The notes under the pieces were generated by a model, which saw only the letters and a program-made list of their open reading frames with translations, was not told where the DNA came from and did no database searches. The translations under genes were made by a program, and so were the position numbers. DNA of 64,000 bases from Stutzerimonas nitrititolerans (GTDB lineage: Bacteria; Pseudomonadota; Gammaproteobacteria; Pseudomonadales; Pseudomonadaceae): assembly GCF_003696285.1 (NCBI RefSeq), contig NZ_RFFL01000016.1, positions 37,051 through 101,050 of the forward strand, given 5' to 3'. Positions 9,491-18,212 of the stretch are shown here, piece after piece; within the stretch, counting starts at the first letter, position 1; each line of letters opens with the position of its first letter.

Positions 9491-10399
9491 ATGGATCGTT
9501 ACACAGCCGTACACAGCTTCGTGCTGGTCGCCGAAGCCGGCAGCTTCGCCGCCGCTGCATTGAAGGAAGGCGTGACGCCGGTGGTGATGGGCCGCCGTCT
9601 CGATGCGCTGGAGCGCCACCTGGGCGTCAAGCTGATGCACCGCTCCACCCGTGGCCTGGCGCTGACCGACCTGGGCGAGCAGTACCTGGAGCGGGCGCGC
9701 GGGTTGCTCAAGGATTTCGACGAGGCCGACGCCAGCATCGCCAAGGACCGCACCTCGGTGCGCGGCCATCTGGTGATCTCGGCGCCGGCGGCATTCGGTC
9801 GCCGGCATATCGGCCCGCATGCGCCGGCCTTCCAGGCGCGCTTCCCCGATCTGCAGCTGTCGTTCAACTTCACCGACAGCGTGGTCGACCTGGTACGCCA
9901 CGGTTACGACATGGGCATCCGCATCGGCGAGGTCACCGACCCCAACTATGTGGCGGTCAAGCTGTTTCCCAATCGCCGGGTGGTCTGCGGTGCGCCGGAC
10001 TACTTCGAGCGCCAGGGCGTACCGCGCGAGCTGGAGGACCTGGCGCGGCACAACTGCCTGGCCTTCAACCTGCAGGGCGGGCAACAGCGCGGCTGGACCT
10101 TCCTGCGCGACGGCAAGCAGGTGGCGGTGCGGGTGGACGGCAACCTCGACTGCAACGACGGCGAGCTGCTGTTCGACTGGGTCAAGCAGGGCCTGGGCAT
10201 CGGCTGGCGCTCGACCTGGGAAATCCAGGCCGAACTCAAGCGCGGCGAACTGGTGACCGTGCTCGACGAGTACGCACTGCCGGCCTACGACATTCAGGCG
10301 GTCTACCCGCAGCAACGCTACCTGCCGGCCAAGGTGCGCTTCTTCATCGACTACCTGAAGGCGATCTACAACGCGCCCGGTTACTGGGAAACCCGCTGA
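9491..10399 (+). CDS. LysR-type regulator, probable controller of the gcl operon
   Basis: This 302-residue LysR-type activator or repressor has an N-terminal winged HTH (FVLVAEAGSFAAAAL and ALERHLGVKLMHRSTRG, residues about 9-57) and a C-terminal periplasmic-binding-like effector domain with GYDMGIRIGEV near 140. GGAG precedes ATG 9491. Transcription is divergent from gcl across 116 bp holding a 9-bp palindrome, the standard LysR arrangement. The effector is unknown; glyoxylate or an allantoin product is a reasonable guess. Confidence 0.9.
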   Translation: MDRYTAVHSFVLVAEAGSFAAAALKEGVTPVVMGRRLDALERHLGVKLMHRSTRGLALTDLGEQYLERARGLLKDFDEADASIAKDRTSVRGHLVISAPAAFGRRHIGPHAPAFQARFPDLQLSFNFTDSVVDLVRHGYDMGIRIGEVTDPNYVAVKLFPNRRVVCGAPDYFERQGVPRELEDLARHNCLAFNLQGGQQRGWTFLRDGKQVAVRVDGNLDCNDGELLFDWVKQGLGIGWRSTWEIQAELKRGELVTVLDEYALPAYDIQAVYPQQRYLPAKVRFFIDYLKAIYNAPGYWETR

Positions 10400-10427
10400 G
10401 CCGAACCACGTCGCGTGGTTGCTGGTC

Positions 10428-10460
10428 GTAGGGTGGATGTCGCGTAGCACATCCACGCGC
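10428..10460. repeat. REP palindrome, GTAGGGTGGA family
   Basis: GTAGGGTGGATGT is followed by CGCGTAGC and ACATCCACG. It lies between the LysR gene and exonuclease III. A small CCACG/CGTGG hairpin precedes it at 10406-10418. Confidence 0.75.
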
Positions 10461-10503
10461 GGTGGCTACCGAAAAAACGCAGCCTTCGGCCATGAGGTGC
10501 ATC

Positions 10504-11307
10504 GTGGATCGTCTGAAAATCGCCACCTTCAACATCAACGGTATCCGCGCGCGGCGGACCAATCTGCTCGAATGGCTGCAGCGTGAGCAACCTGATGTGG
10601 TCTGCCTGCAGGAATTGAAGGCGCAGGACGCGGACTTTCCCATCGACGACATCCGTGCCGCCGGCTACGGCGCGATCTGGCATGGGCAGAAATCCTGGAA
10701 TGGCGTGGCGATCCTGTCGCGGGGCGACGATCCGCTGGAGATCCGTCGCGGCCTGCCGGGCGATCCCGACGACAGCCACAGCCGTTACCTGGAAGCGGCG
10801 GCCCATGGCGTCATCGTCGCCAGCCTCTACCTGCCCAACGGCAACCCGCAGCCGGGGCCGAAATTCGACTACAAGCTGGCCTGGTTCGAGCGACTGATCG
10901 AACATGCCGAAGGGCTGCTCGCCAGCGGCCATCCGGTGGTGCTGGCCGGCGACTACAATGTGGTGCCCACCGACGAGGACATCTACAACCCGCGTTCCTG
11001 GACCAGGGATGCGCTTTTGCAGCCGGAAAGCCGCGAGTGCTACCAGCGCCTGCTTGCCCAGGGCTGGACCGATGCCCTGCGCGCCAGATACCCGGACGAG
11101 CGCATCTACACCTTCTGGGACTATTTCCGTCAGCACTGGCAGAAGAATTCCGGCCTGCGCATCGATCACCTGCTTCTCAGCAAGGGCCTGGCGCCCCGCT
11201 TGAAAGAGGCGGGCGTGGATCGCTGGGTTCGCGATCAGGAACATGCCAGCGACCATGCGCCGACCTGGATCGAACTGGATATGGGCTCCATCCAGCGGGG
11301 CGGCTGA
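10504..11307 (+). CDS. xthA: Exodeoxyribonuclease III / AP endonuclease
   Basis: Cuts DNA at abasic sites and degrades 3' ends in base-excision repair. The 267 residues show the EEP-fold motifs: ATFNINGIRAR at the start, CLQELKA with the metal-binding Glu, GDYNVVPTDEDI and SDHAPTWIEL with the catalytic Asp-His near the end. I favour GTG 10504 because GAGG lies a few bases upstream; ATG 10492 is in frame. It stands alone between REP copies and a small-protein gene, with no tie to purine catabolism beyond location. Confidence 0.94.
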   Translation: MDRLKIATFNINGIRARRTNLLEWLQREQPDVVCLQELKAQDADFPIDDIRAAGYGAIWHGQKSWNGVAILSRGDDPLEIRRGLPGDPDDSHSRYLEAAAHGVIVASLYLPNGNPQPGPKFDYKLAWFERLIEHAEGLLASGHPVVLAGDYNVVPTDEDIYNPRSWTRDALLQPESRECYQRLLAQGWTDALRARYPDERIYTFWDYFRQHWQKNSGLRIDHLLLSKGLAPRLKEAGVDRWVRDQEHASDHAPTWIELDMGSIQRGG

Positions 11308-11392
11308 ACCTTCTTTCCGGCCCCGCAGTCGACTTGAACGGGAGGCCCGCGCAGAGGCGCGGCCATTAGAACGATTGCGCAGGAGATCGGAA

Positions 11393-11845
11393 ATGGACAC
11401 GAAAGAAACGATTTCGGTACTCAACGACCTGATCGAAACCAGCAAAGACGGCGAGAAGGGCTTCCGCGAATGCGCCGAAGACCTCAAGCGTGCCGACCTC
11501 AAGACCACCATGATGCAGCGCTCCCAGGACTGCGCCAGCGCAGCGGCCGAATTGCAGCAGCTGGTTCGCTCCCTCGGTGGTGATCCGGAAACCAGTTCGA
11601 GCGTGGCCGGCGACCTGCATCGGCGCTGGGTCGACCTGAAATCCATGGTCACCGGCAAGGATGACGAGGCCATCCTCAACGAATGCGAGCGGGGTGAGGA
11701 CGTGGCGCTCAAGAGCTACCGCAAGGCGCTCGACAAGGACCTGCCGGCGGATATCCGCGTGGTGGTCCAGCGCCAGTTCCAGGGCGTGCAGCGCAACCAT
11801 GACCAGGTCAAGGCTCTGCGCGACGCGGCGCGGGCCCGCGGCTGA
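11393..11845 (+). CDS. PA2169-family four-helix-bundle protein (DUF2383)
   Basis: A 150-residue helical protein of the ferritin-like PA2169/DUF2383 family, recognised by the opening TISVLNDLIETSKDGEKGF and the late FQGVQRNHDQVKALRD. The function is not established; homologues are often stress-linked. AGGAG precedes ATG 11393, and a strong terminator follows 22 bp after the stop. It is a single-gene unit. Confidence 0.9.
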   Translation: MDTKETISVLNDLIETSKDGEKGFRECAEDLKRADLKTTMMQRSQDCASAAAELQQLVRSLGGDPETSSSVAGDLHRRWVDLKSMVTGKDDEAILNECERGEDVALKSYRKALDKDLPADIRVVVQRQFQGVQRNHDQVKALRDAARARG

Positions 11846-11866
11846 TCGGCTTTTGCAGGCTGAATG

Positions 11867-11895
11867 AAAACGCCAGCGTGATGCTGGCGTTTTTC
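11867..11895 (+). terminator. Rho-independent terminator
   Basis: AAAACGCCAGC, loop GTGAT, GCTGGCG, then TTTTTCTTT. It terminates the PA2169-family gene. Confidence 0.92.
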
Positions 11896-11950
11896 TTTAT
11901 TGGATATCGCTTTTCATAACCACCGCACCTTGGCTTGCCGCTCGTGACTT

Positions 11951-12030
11951 GTAGGGCCGAACAAGTTCGTCCCTACGGTGCGGGATGGTGAGTCATGTAG
12001 GGTGGATGCCGCTTTTTACATCCACCGTAA
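11951..12030. repeat. Two REP palindromes
   Basis: GTAGGG-C-CGAAC-AA-GTTCG-T-CCCTAC (11951-11976) is nearly a full palindrome. GTAGGGTGGATG with CATCCACC (11997-12026) belongs to the GTAGGGTGGA family. Both lie between the PA2169-family gene and the tail of the TetR gene. Confidence 0.7.
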
Positions 12031-12093
12031 CGGCGTCCGTTAGCGTGTTTTCTGGTAGTTGGTAAGCTCGTGGATCGGTAACGCGTGATCCCC

Positions 12094-12708
12094 CTACGCC
12101 GGTTCCTGCACTTCGCAGCCCTTGATCACCATGCGGATGATGGTCTCGGCGGCAGCCTCGTAGTCGCTGTCGTCCAGCGTGGCTTTTCCCGTCACGGCCG
12201 ATATCTGCCAGTCGAAATCGGCGTAGGTCTGGGTCGCGGCCCAGATGCTGAACAGCAGGTGGTTGGGGTCGACCCTGGCCATCAGTCCCTGGTCGATCCA
12301 GCTCTGGATGCAGGCGATGTTATGGGCGGCCTGGGCATTGAGCTGAGCGGTGCGCTCGGCGGACAGGTGCGGTGCGCCGTGCATGATCTCGTTGGCGAAG
12401 ACCTTCGAGGCACAGGCGTGCTCGCGCGAGATGCGGATCTTGGTGCGGATGTAGGCGCGCAGCACCTCGCCCGGGTGGCCAGGCTGGTTGAAGGGCGCCG
12501 AGGCTTCGAGCAGCGGCTCGACGATGCTCTCCAGCACTTCGCGATAGAGGTTTTCCTTGCTCTTGAAATAGTAATAGACGTTGGGCTTGGGCAGGCCGGC
12601 GCGGTCGGCGATATCGCTGGTCTTGCAGGCGGCGAAGCCCTTTTCGGCGAACTCTTCGCTGGCGGCGCGCAGGATCAGCTCTTTGTTGCGCTCACGGATG
12701 CTGGACAT
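12094..12708 (-). CDS. TetR-family regulator, RutR type
   Basis: A 204-residue repressor-type protein: N-terminal HTH (ASEEFAEKGF through PNVYYYFKSKENLY, residues about 15-50) and a C-terminal domain resembling E. coli RutR/YcdC, including RISREHACASKVFANEIM and FSIWAATQTYADF. E. coli RutR senses uracil and controls pyrimidine and purine degradation through TGAC-N6-GTCA boxes. Two such boxes lie upstream of xdhA in this window. ATG 12708 gives the conserved opening; ATG 12765 adds unrelated residues. The ligand is unknown. Confidence 0.88.
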   Translation of the reverse strand: MSSIRERNKELILRAASEEFAEKGFAACKTSDIADRAGLPKPNVYYYFKSKENLYREVLESIVEPLLEASAPFNQPGHPGEVLRAYIRTKIRISREHACASKVFANEIMHGAPHLSAERTAQLNAQAAHNIACIQSWIDQGLMARVDPNHLLFSIWAATQTYADFDWQISAVTGKATLDDSDYEAAAETIIRMVIKGCEVQEPA

Positions 12709-12828
12709 TGGGCCTATTCGATTCGCTACGAGGAGGCCGGCTGGCCTGGCGCAGAATGCTAGCACCGGCCTCCGACTTCTCTCAAGCCAAGCTATGAAAG
12801 CTGCTCGATCAATAGATTGTGTGCTTGT

Positions 12829-12838
12829 TTGTATACAA
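12829..12838. promoter_or_regulatory. TTGTRYACAA operator 1, upstream of the binding-protein gene
   Basis: TTGTATACAA is a perfect 10-bp palindrome, 156 bp before the periplasmic binding protein and 121 bp before the divergent TetR gene. It is one of eight exact copies in the window, all intergenic. Confidence 0.75.
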
Positions 12839-12993
12839 TTTATGTGGCGTTCTGATACTGTTTTCGCGGCCTTGTCTGTCGGCGCGCCCGGTTACCGGCG
12901 ACTGCAGCCGATCAGGCCATGGCGGAGGCAATCGTGCTTTGTCTCGCCGTGCGGGGCCCCACAACAAGAACAATGCGTCAACAAGGAGTCACC

Positions 12994-13812
12994 ATGAAGC
13001 ACATGCTCGCCGCTGCAGCGCTCATCTTCGCTGCCCATGCGGTCGCCGAGTCGACCTATGTGGTCGGCGTCGAAGACGCTCGATTCATGCCGCACTACAG
13101 CCTGGACGCCCAGGGCCAGTATCAGGGCTTCGCGCGTGAACTGCTCGATGCCTTCGCCGAAGAAAGCGGCGTGCGGCTGATCTATCGGCCATTGCCGGTC
13201 GACGAGCTGCTGCCGGCGCTGCTCGACGGGAGTGTCGACTTCAAGTACCCGGACAACCCCTCCTGGTCCATCTCCGACAAGAGCGGCCATGGCTTGCATT
13301 ACAGCCAGGCGGCGGTGGCCTATGTCGACGGCGTCATGGTCGCGCCGCGGCGCGTGGGTCTGGGTGTCGAACAGCTGAAACGGCTGGCGGTGGTCGATGG
13401 CTGGACGCCCAAGGGTTACGAGGCACGGATCGATACCGATCAGGTGTTGCTCGTCGGCAGCAGCGACCTGCCGCGGATGATCCGCCAGGCGATGCTCAAG
13501 GACACCGATGGGGCCTACTACAACATCGTGGTAGCGATGCACTATCTGAACAACGTCCGTACCAAACCCGGTGCGCTGGTCTTCGACCCGAAGCTGCCGC
13601 ACACCCGGGGTACCTACCATCTCTCCAGCGTGCGGCATCCGGAGCTGATCCGGCGCTTCGACCGCTTTCTCGACGAACGTCGCGAAGACGTCGCCGCGCT
13701 CAAGGCCAGGCACCAGGTGGAGGTCAACCTCGACTCGGAATATATCGGCATGGAGCAATGGAAGGTGGACTTCCTGGAGCGGCAGAAGGCCAGGAATGCG
13801 GTAGGTGGCTGA
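12994..13812 (+). CDS. Orphan periplasmic solute-binding protein (SBP family 3)
   Basis: A 272-residue exported protein: signal peptide at residues 1-18 with cleavage likely after AVA, then a family-3 binding fold (FARELLDAFAEESGV near 45, LLPALLDGSVDFKYP near 70). No permease or ATPase gene is nearby, so it may not serve a transporter. AAGGAG precedes ATG 12994. It lies in front of a chemoreceptor and behind a TTGTATACAA operator shared with the purine genes. I infer a purine-related ligand and possibly a sensing role; the ligand is not evident from sequence. Confidence 0.85.
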   Translation: MKHMLAAAALIFAAHAVAESTYVVGVEDARFMPHYSLDAQGQYQGFARELLDAFAEESGVRLIYRPLPVDELLPALLDGSVDFKYPDNPSWSISDKSGHGLHYSQAAVAYVDGVMVAPRRVGLGVEQLKRLAVVDGWTPKGYEARIDTDQVLLVGSSDLPRMIRQAMLKDTDGAYYNIVVAMHYLNNVRTKPGALVFDPKLPHTRGTYHLSSVRHPELIRRFDRFLDERREDVAALKARHQVEVNLDSEYIGMEQWKVDFLERQKARNAVGG

Positions 13813-13826
13813 TCGCCGAGCTCTGC

Positions 13827-14276
13827 TCAGCCGCGCCGAATCAGCCAGACGCCAGCGAAGATCAGCACGATGCCGCCGACCTTGCCGAGGCTGATCGACG
13901 CCTGACGATAGCCGGCCCAGCCGAAGTGATCGAGCAGCAGTGCCATCAGCAACTGACCGGCCAGCAGCAACGCCATGAACAGCGAGGCGCCTACCCGTGG
14001 CGCTGCGAACGCCGCGGTGGCGATGAGGAAAACCCCGAGCAGGCCGCTGCCCCAGTGCCACCAGGTGATGCCGCGCAGGCTCTGCAGACCCGGCAGGTCG
14101 CGCTGGGCCAGCACGATGCAGAACAGGGCCAGGGTGCCCACCGCGAAGGACACCAGCGCGGCATTCATCACGCTGGACAGGTGACGCGCGACTTCGCCGT
14201 TCATCCCGGCTTGCAGCGGCAGCATTGCTCCGGCAATCAAGGGTAATGCGAGCAACCACCAGGCAACCGTGGGCAT
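13827..14276 (-). CDS. YdcZ-type (DUF606) DMT-superfamily membrane protein
   Basis: A 149-residue hydrophobic protein with four or five membrane segments, of the YdcZ family of small drug/metabolite transporters. Evident segments are LLALPLIAGAMLPLQAGMN at the N-terminus and VGASLFMALLLAGQLLMALL near 95. GGAGAAG precedes ATG 14276; longer in-frame starts are not conserved. It is convergent with the binding-protein gene (14 bp) and divergent from the chemoreceptor. A TTGTATACAA site lies 111 bp upstream. The substrate is unknown. Confidence 0.8.
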   Translation of the reverse strand: MPTVAWWLLALPLIAGAMLPLQAGMNGEVARHLSSVMNAALVSFAVGTLALFCIVLAQRDLPGLQSLRGITWWHWGSGLLGVFLIATAAFAAPRVGASLFMALLLAGQLLMALLLDHFGWAGYRQASISLGKVGGIVLIFAGVWLIRRG

Positions 14277-14386
14277 GAACTTCTCCGTAGATGAGCGTGA
14301 GGACTGCGGGCAACGCAGGCCGGGTGAGGAGGCGACAGGCAGCTGGACCGGGACGAATGTCCTTGGCGCCATTTGTGTGATTCAGA

Positions 14387-14396
14387 TTGTATACAA
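14387..14396. promoter_or_regulatory. TTGTRYACAA operator 2, upstream of the YdcZ-type gene
   Basis: TTGTATACAA, a perfect palindrome in the 367-bp divergent gap between the YdcZ-type gene (111 bp away) and the chemoreceptor (248 bp away). The rest of the gap shows no gene. Confidence 0.72.
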
Positions 14397-14596
14397 GATA
14401 CCGGCCAGAGACGGCAGAGGCAACGGCAGAGCGCGGCGACAGCTTATTTCGCAGCCCAGCCGCTGGCCGCTGCGTGCGCCAACGGCAGCAAGGCATGGCT
14501 CGGCAGCCGAGGGCCTTGCGAGGAAATCGATTGGATGAATGGCCTCAAGGGACGGGAGTTCGGTGCCGATAGCAGTAAGACGTCGGTGTTTATTTG

Positions 14597-14606
14597 TTGT
14601 ACACAA
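14597..14606. promoter_or_regulatory. TTGTRYACAA operator 3, upstream of the chemoreceptor
   Basis: TTGTACACAA lies 38 bp before the chemoreceptor start, placed to overlap a promoter or the first transcribed bases. Confidence 0.75.
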
Positions 14607-14643
14607 TCTTGCCTGCAAGGTTTACAAGAACGAGGAATTTGCC

Positions 14644-16575
14644 ATGCGCTTCATGCAACGCAGTATCCAATGGCAGCTGATGGTCAGCATGGGCGCGGCC
14701 CTGTTGACCAGCATACTGATCGTCATCCTGGTGTATTCCTCGGCAGTCAATCGGCTGGCTGAGCGCTACCTGATCGGTGAAGCGCTGCCAGCCAATGTCA
14801 CGGCCATCCGCAATGACATCGAACGCACGCTGGCGGCGCCGATCACGGCCGCCGCCGGTATCGCCGGCAATACCCTGGTGCAGGATTGGCTGCTCGATGG
14901 CGAGAACGACCAGCAGGCGGCCGCGATGAGTCGCTATCTCGACGGGGTAAAGAAGCAGCAGGACGCGTTGACGACGTCCATCGCCGTGCTCGAAAGCGGT
15001 CATTACTACACGGAAACCGGGCTCACGCGGAAGCTGGATCGCGGTAATCCGAGCGAAGGCTGGTTCTACAGCCTGATCGACGGCAATCTGGACAGGCGTG
15101 TCGAAATCGACACCGACAAGGCCACGCGACAGCTCACGATGTTCATCAATCAGCGCATCAGCGTCGACGGTCGGAAGCTGGGTGTCGTGGGGCTGGGCTA
15201 CAGCCTGCGGCACATGTCCGAGCTGGTCAGCGGGTTTCGCTTCGGTGAACGCGGCGAGGTCTATCTCGTCGGTGCGGACGGGAGCGTCAAGGTCCACCCG
15301 AAGAGCGAATACAACGACAGCGCCGAGCTCGCCCAGCTCATGGGCGGCGAGGCGGCCGGACGCTTGCTGGGCGGCGAGAGGCAAACGGTACGTTTCGAGC
15401 GCGATGGTGAAGCCTTCCTGGCGCTGGCGCAGCCACTGGAGAGCCTCGGCTGGATTCTCGTCAGCGAAGTGCCGGAAGCCCAGATCTTCGGCGAAGCCGA
15501 GCGAACCATGTGGACCACCAGCCTGATCGGCTTGGGCATCGCGTTGTTCTTTCTCTTCCTGGTGGTGCTGCTGGCGCGCGGGTTGGTCAAACCCATCCGC
15601 CAGGTCACCAGCGCCCTGGTCGAGATTGGCGGTGGCGGCGGCGATCTGACGCGGCGGCTGGACGAAAGCCGGGCCGACGAGCTGGGCGACCTGGCGCGTG
15701 GCTTCAACCGCTTCATCGGCAGCCTGCGCAGCCTGATCGGCGATGTGCTGAAAACCAGCGAGCAACTGCGCACGGCGGTGGGGCAGGTGTCACATGTGGT
15801 GGACAATACCGCCGGGCGTGCCGGGCGCCAGCACGAGATGACCGATATGGTCGCCACGGCCGTGCATGAAATGGGGCTGACCGTGCAGGAGATCGCGCGC
15901 AACGCCAGCAACGCGGCGCAGGCGTCGCAAGGTGCGCGCAGCGAGGCCATGCAGGCGCGCACGGTGGTGGGCGAGTCCATCGCCCATATCGAGCGGATGT
16001 CCGGCGACATCGGCCAGGCGGCGGATGCGGTGACCGATCTCGCGCAGCAGGTCGCCTCCATCGACAAGGTGCTGGCGGTGATCCGCAGCATTTCCGAACA
16101 GACCAACCTGCTGGCGCTCAACGCCGCCATCGAGGCGGCGCGGGCCGGTGAAATGGGGCGTGGCTTTGCGGTGGTCGCCGATGAGGTGCGAACCCTGGCC
16201 AGCCGGACCCAGGCCTCGACCGACGAGATCCAGCAGATGATTCAGGGCCTCAAGAATGGTGCCGAGAACGCGGTCAGCTCGATGCATGCCGGCCAGGCGG
16301 CGACGGGCACCGGCGTGCAGGCCAGCCAGCGTACCGGGGAATCCCTGGCGACCATTACCGGGCAGATCGAGGCGATCAGCGACATGAACACCCAGGTCGC
16401 CGCGGCGACCGAGGAGCAGAGCAGCGTCACCGAGGAGATCACCCACAACGTCCAGGGCATCGCCGACCTGGCCCAGGCCACGGCGAGCGAAGTGCAGGAA
16501 TGTCTGGAAAGCTGCCAGGCGCTGAGTCGTCTGGCCGATGATCTGAGCCGGCAGATGGGCAGTTTCCGGTTGTAG
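14644..16575 (+). CDS. Methyl-accepting chemotaxis protein with Cache-like sensor, candidate purine receptor
   Basis: A 643-residue inner-membrane chemoreceptor. TM1 is at about residues 9-30, a periplasmic domain of about 260 residues follows (size suits dCache), TM2 is near 290-315, then HAMP. The signalling tip [19 protein letters not shown] is near 485. There is no C-terminal CheR-tether pentapeptide; the protein ends GSFRL. ATG 14644 has GAGGAA upstream; an in-frame ATG at 14539 runs through the operator and is rejected. Pseudomonas purine chemoreceptors such as McpH use Cache domains; here the link to purines rests on the shared operator and is inference. Confidence 0.93.
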   Translation: MRFMQRSIQWQLMVSMGAALLTSILIVILVYSSAVNRLAERYLIGEALPANVTAIRNDIERTLAAPITAAAGIAGNTLVQDWLLDGENDQQAAAMSRYLDGVKKQQDALTTSIAVLESGHYYTETGLTRKLDRGNPSEGWFYSLIDGNLDRRVEIDTDKATRQLTMFINQRISVDGRKLGVVGLGYSLRHMSELVSGFRFGERGEVYLVGADGSVKVHPKSEYNDSAELAQLMGGEAAGRLLGGERQTVRFERDGEAFLALAQPLESLGWILVSEVPEAQIFGEAERTMWTTSLIGLGIALFFLFLVVLLARGLVKPIRQVTSALVEIGGGGGDLTRRLDESRADELGDLARGFNRFIGSLRSLIGDVLKTSEQLRTAVGQVSHVVDNTAGRAGRQHEMTDMVATAVHEMGLTVQEIARNASNAAQASQGARSEAMQARTVVGESIAHIERMSGDIGQAADAVTDLAQQVASIDKVLAVIRSISEQTNLLALNAAIEAARAGEMGRGFAVVADEVRTLASRTQASTDEIQQMIQGLKNGAENAVSSMHAGQAATGTGVQASQRTGESLATITGQIEAISDMNTQVAAATEEQSSVTEEITHNVQGIADLAQATASEVQECLESCQALSRLADDLSRQMGSFRL

Positions 16576-16589
16576 AAACCTCTGATGCC

Positions 16590-16621
16590 CACTGAGGCCG
16601 AGCACCCGCGCGGCCTCAGTG
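16590..16621. terminator. Hairpin after the chemoreceptor gene
   Basis: CACTGAGGCCG and CGGCCTCAGTG form a perfect 11-bp stem around 10 nt, 14 bp after the stop. There is no T-tract, so termination is uncertain. Confidence 0.5.
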
Positions 16622-16659
16622 AGAGGGACCTTGGCCGCGCGCATTTGATCCTGCTGGCA

Positions 16660-16800
16660 GGCCCCGCCCGCATTCGCCGCGAGGGCGCGGCTCCCATGGA
16701 GCTGCGTTGCTTTCGTGGGAGCGCTGCCCTCCGCGCGAAGCTGTTGCTTTGTGCGCCGCTAAAAGCTCGCGAACAAGTTCGCTCCCACGAAAAGCGGGGC
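16660..16800. repeat. REP/BIME, GTGGGAGCG family
   Basis: TTTCGTGGGAGCG (16711-16723) and CGCTCCCACGAAA (16780-16792) are a perfect 13-bp inverted pair; GCGGCTCCCATGG to the left is a degenerate copy. It lies between the chemoreceptor and the tail of the Tsx-like gene. Confidence 0.7.
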
Positions 16801-16820
16801 CAGCCACACCAGCCTGACAA

Positions 16821-16855
16821 ATAAAAAATGCCAGTCAGCTGGGCTGACTGGCATT
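16821..16855 (-). terminator. Rho-independent terminator of the Tsx-like gene
   Basis: AATGCCAGTCAG and CTGACTGGCATT form a 12-bp stem around CTGG. Read on the minus strand the stem is followed by TTTTTTAT. Confidence 0.92.
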
Positions 16856-16896
16856 CGCTTGCCGGGTTGCTTTTCTCGCCTTCTGGCGAGGTGAGC

Positions 16897-17715
16897 TCAG
16901 AAGTAATGCGCCTTGACGATGAAGTTGACCACGTTGTTGTCGGTGTTGAAGGCGCCGCTGTCCTCGATGCCGTACTTGTTGGTCCAGTAATCGTATTCGA
17001 TACCGACGTAGAGCATGCCGGCCTTCTGGTTCAGGGCCTTGCCCAGGTCGTACTTCACCTGCGGGTTGAAGTGGAAGTTCTTCTTCAGCTCGGTACCGCC
17101 GCTTTTCTTGTCGTTGACCACCCAGTCGATGTAGCCGTCGAAGAGAATGTCGGACTTGCCCACCGGAATGGTCATGGCCCAGGTCGGGGTGATCTGCCAC
17201 TGGCCGCCGGGCTTGCCGGTGGCACCGTCGGGTTTGCGGTAGTAGGTGTTGACGGCGAAGCGGTCGAAGCCCGGTACTGCCAGATCCACGGCCGGGCCGA
17301 GCAGGTAGACCTGGTTCGGGGTGCCATCGGCCTGGCTTTCGCCGCGCTCGTAGGTGGTCGAGATCAGCACGTCCTTGATCGGGCCGAAGGACAGGTCTTT
17401 CCCGGTGACCTTGCCCAGCGACAGGCGTGGGCTGAACTCGCCGTAGTAGGTGCGTCCGTCCTTGCCTGAGTGGCCGTTGAACCACTTGTGGTCGACGAAC
17501 AGGAACATGTCGCCCCAGCTCCAGCCGCTGGCGTGCTCGAAGGTGATGGTCTGCTGGATGGCGGCTTCGCGGCCATCCTCGCCCGAGTCGACCGAGAAGT
17601 TCTTGCCGTAGAGATAGGTCAGGCTGTTGTTCTGCCAGTGCATCTCGGCGAAGGCTGGCGCGGCGAGCAGGCTGCCGGCCAGGGCGAGGGAGAGCGGAGC
17701 GAGTTTGACGTTCAT
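16897..17715 (-). CDS. Nucleoside-specific channel-forming outer-membrane protein (Tsx/OmpK family)
   Basis: A 272-residue outer-membrane beta-barrel of the Tsx family, with a signal peptide cleaved after PAFA (about residue 23) and a terminal aromatic residue (FIVKAHYF). Family features are the opening HWQNNSLTYLYGKNF, alternating aromatic strands such as GDMFLFVDHKWFNG and the late EYDYWTNKYG. Tsx channels pass nucleosides and related compounds across the outer membrane. It likely admits purine nucleosides or bases for the adjacent catabolic genes. A TTGTGCACAA site lies about 420 bp upstream in a 497-bp gene-free gap. Confidence 0.9.
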   Translation of the reverse strand: MNVKLAPLSLALAGSLLAAPAFAEMHWQNNSLTYLYGKNFSVDSGEDGREAAIQQTITFEHASGWSWGDMFLFVDHKWFNGHSGKDGRTYYGEFSPRLSLGKVTGKDLSFGPIKDVLISTTYERGESQADGTPNQVYLLGPAVDLAVPGFDRFAVNTYYRKPDGATGKPGGQWQITPTWAMTIPVGKSDILFDGYIDWVVNDKKSGGTELKKNFHFNPQVKYDLGKALNQKAGMLYVGIEYDYWTNKYGIEDSGAFNTDNNVVNFIVKAHYF

Positions 17716-18212
17716 CTGGATACCCTTGAGTTTTTATTGTGGTGTGACGGAGGTTTCACCGCGCCGTCACGCACCGCGGTAAGAGGTGCCGGGTTCGACC
17801 GGAGTGGCGAATGGAGTGGCCGCCTCGGGCGGCGGAAACGAGGCGCAACGAGGCAAGGCTCGAGATCGGCGCAGGACGATGCGGTTCGCTGGCAACGGTA
17901 GGCAGGGAGGTGTGGTGCACGGACGATGAAGGTTCATCGTGCAGTTCGGCCGGCACTTGGCGAGGAGCCGCGAGACTCCTGGATTCGCTTGCGGACATGG
18001 TTCAGCCTGCCTGTTATTTATTGTTCGGTCTTGGCTTCGAGCCTTGCACGGCTTCTCCGTCGGAGATGTTGTCCAGACGGTCAGATAACCTGAATATAGC
18101 AATTTGTGGACATGTTGCTACACAATTATTTAATCAATTGTGCACAATTTTTTTGCGGGAAGAGTCTCGCCGGCAGCCCGATGGTGGGCTACGCGGCGAG
18201 TCGATGGAGAGG
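17716..18212. other. Long gene-free gap between uacT and the Tsx-like gene
   Basis: No convincing gene is seen. Minus-strand frames at 17767-18102 and 17756-17998 lack ribosome sites and recognisable sequence. The AT-rich right end (18100-18160) holds a TTGTGCACAA operator and a half site with ACACAA at 18121-18125, and is the likely promoter of the Tsx-like gene. That would give a leader of several hundred bases. Confidence 0.5.
18138..18147. promoter_or_regulatory. TTGTRYACAA operator 4, upstream of the Tsx-like gene
   Basis: TTGTGCACAA, a perfect palindrome in AT-rich DNA 423 bp upstream of the Tsx-like gene start and 65 bp past the uacT stop. Confidence 0.7.

Noticed and set aside
12709..12765. 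N-terminal extension of the TetR gene to ATG 12765
   Set aside because: The added residues are not regulator-like; the conserved HTH region begins just after ATG 12708.
17767..18102. 111-codon minus-strand frame in the gap before the Tsx-like gene
   Set aside because: No ribosome site, no similarity to any family I know, Arg/Pro-rich composition; treated as leader DNA.
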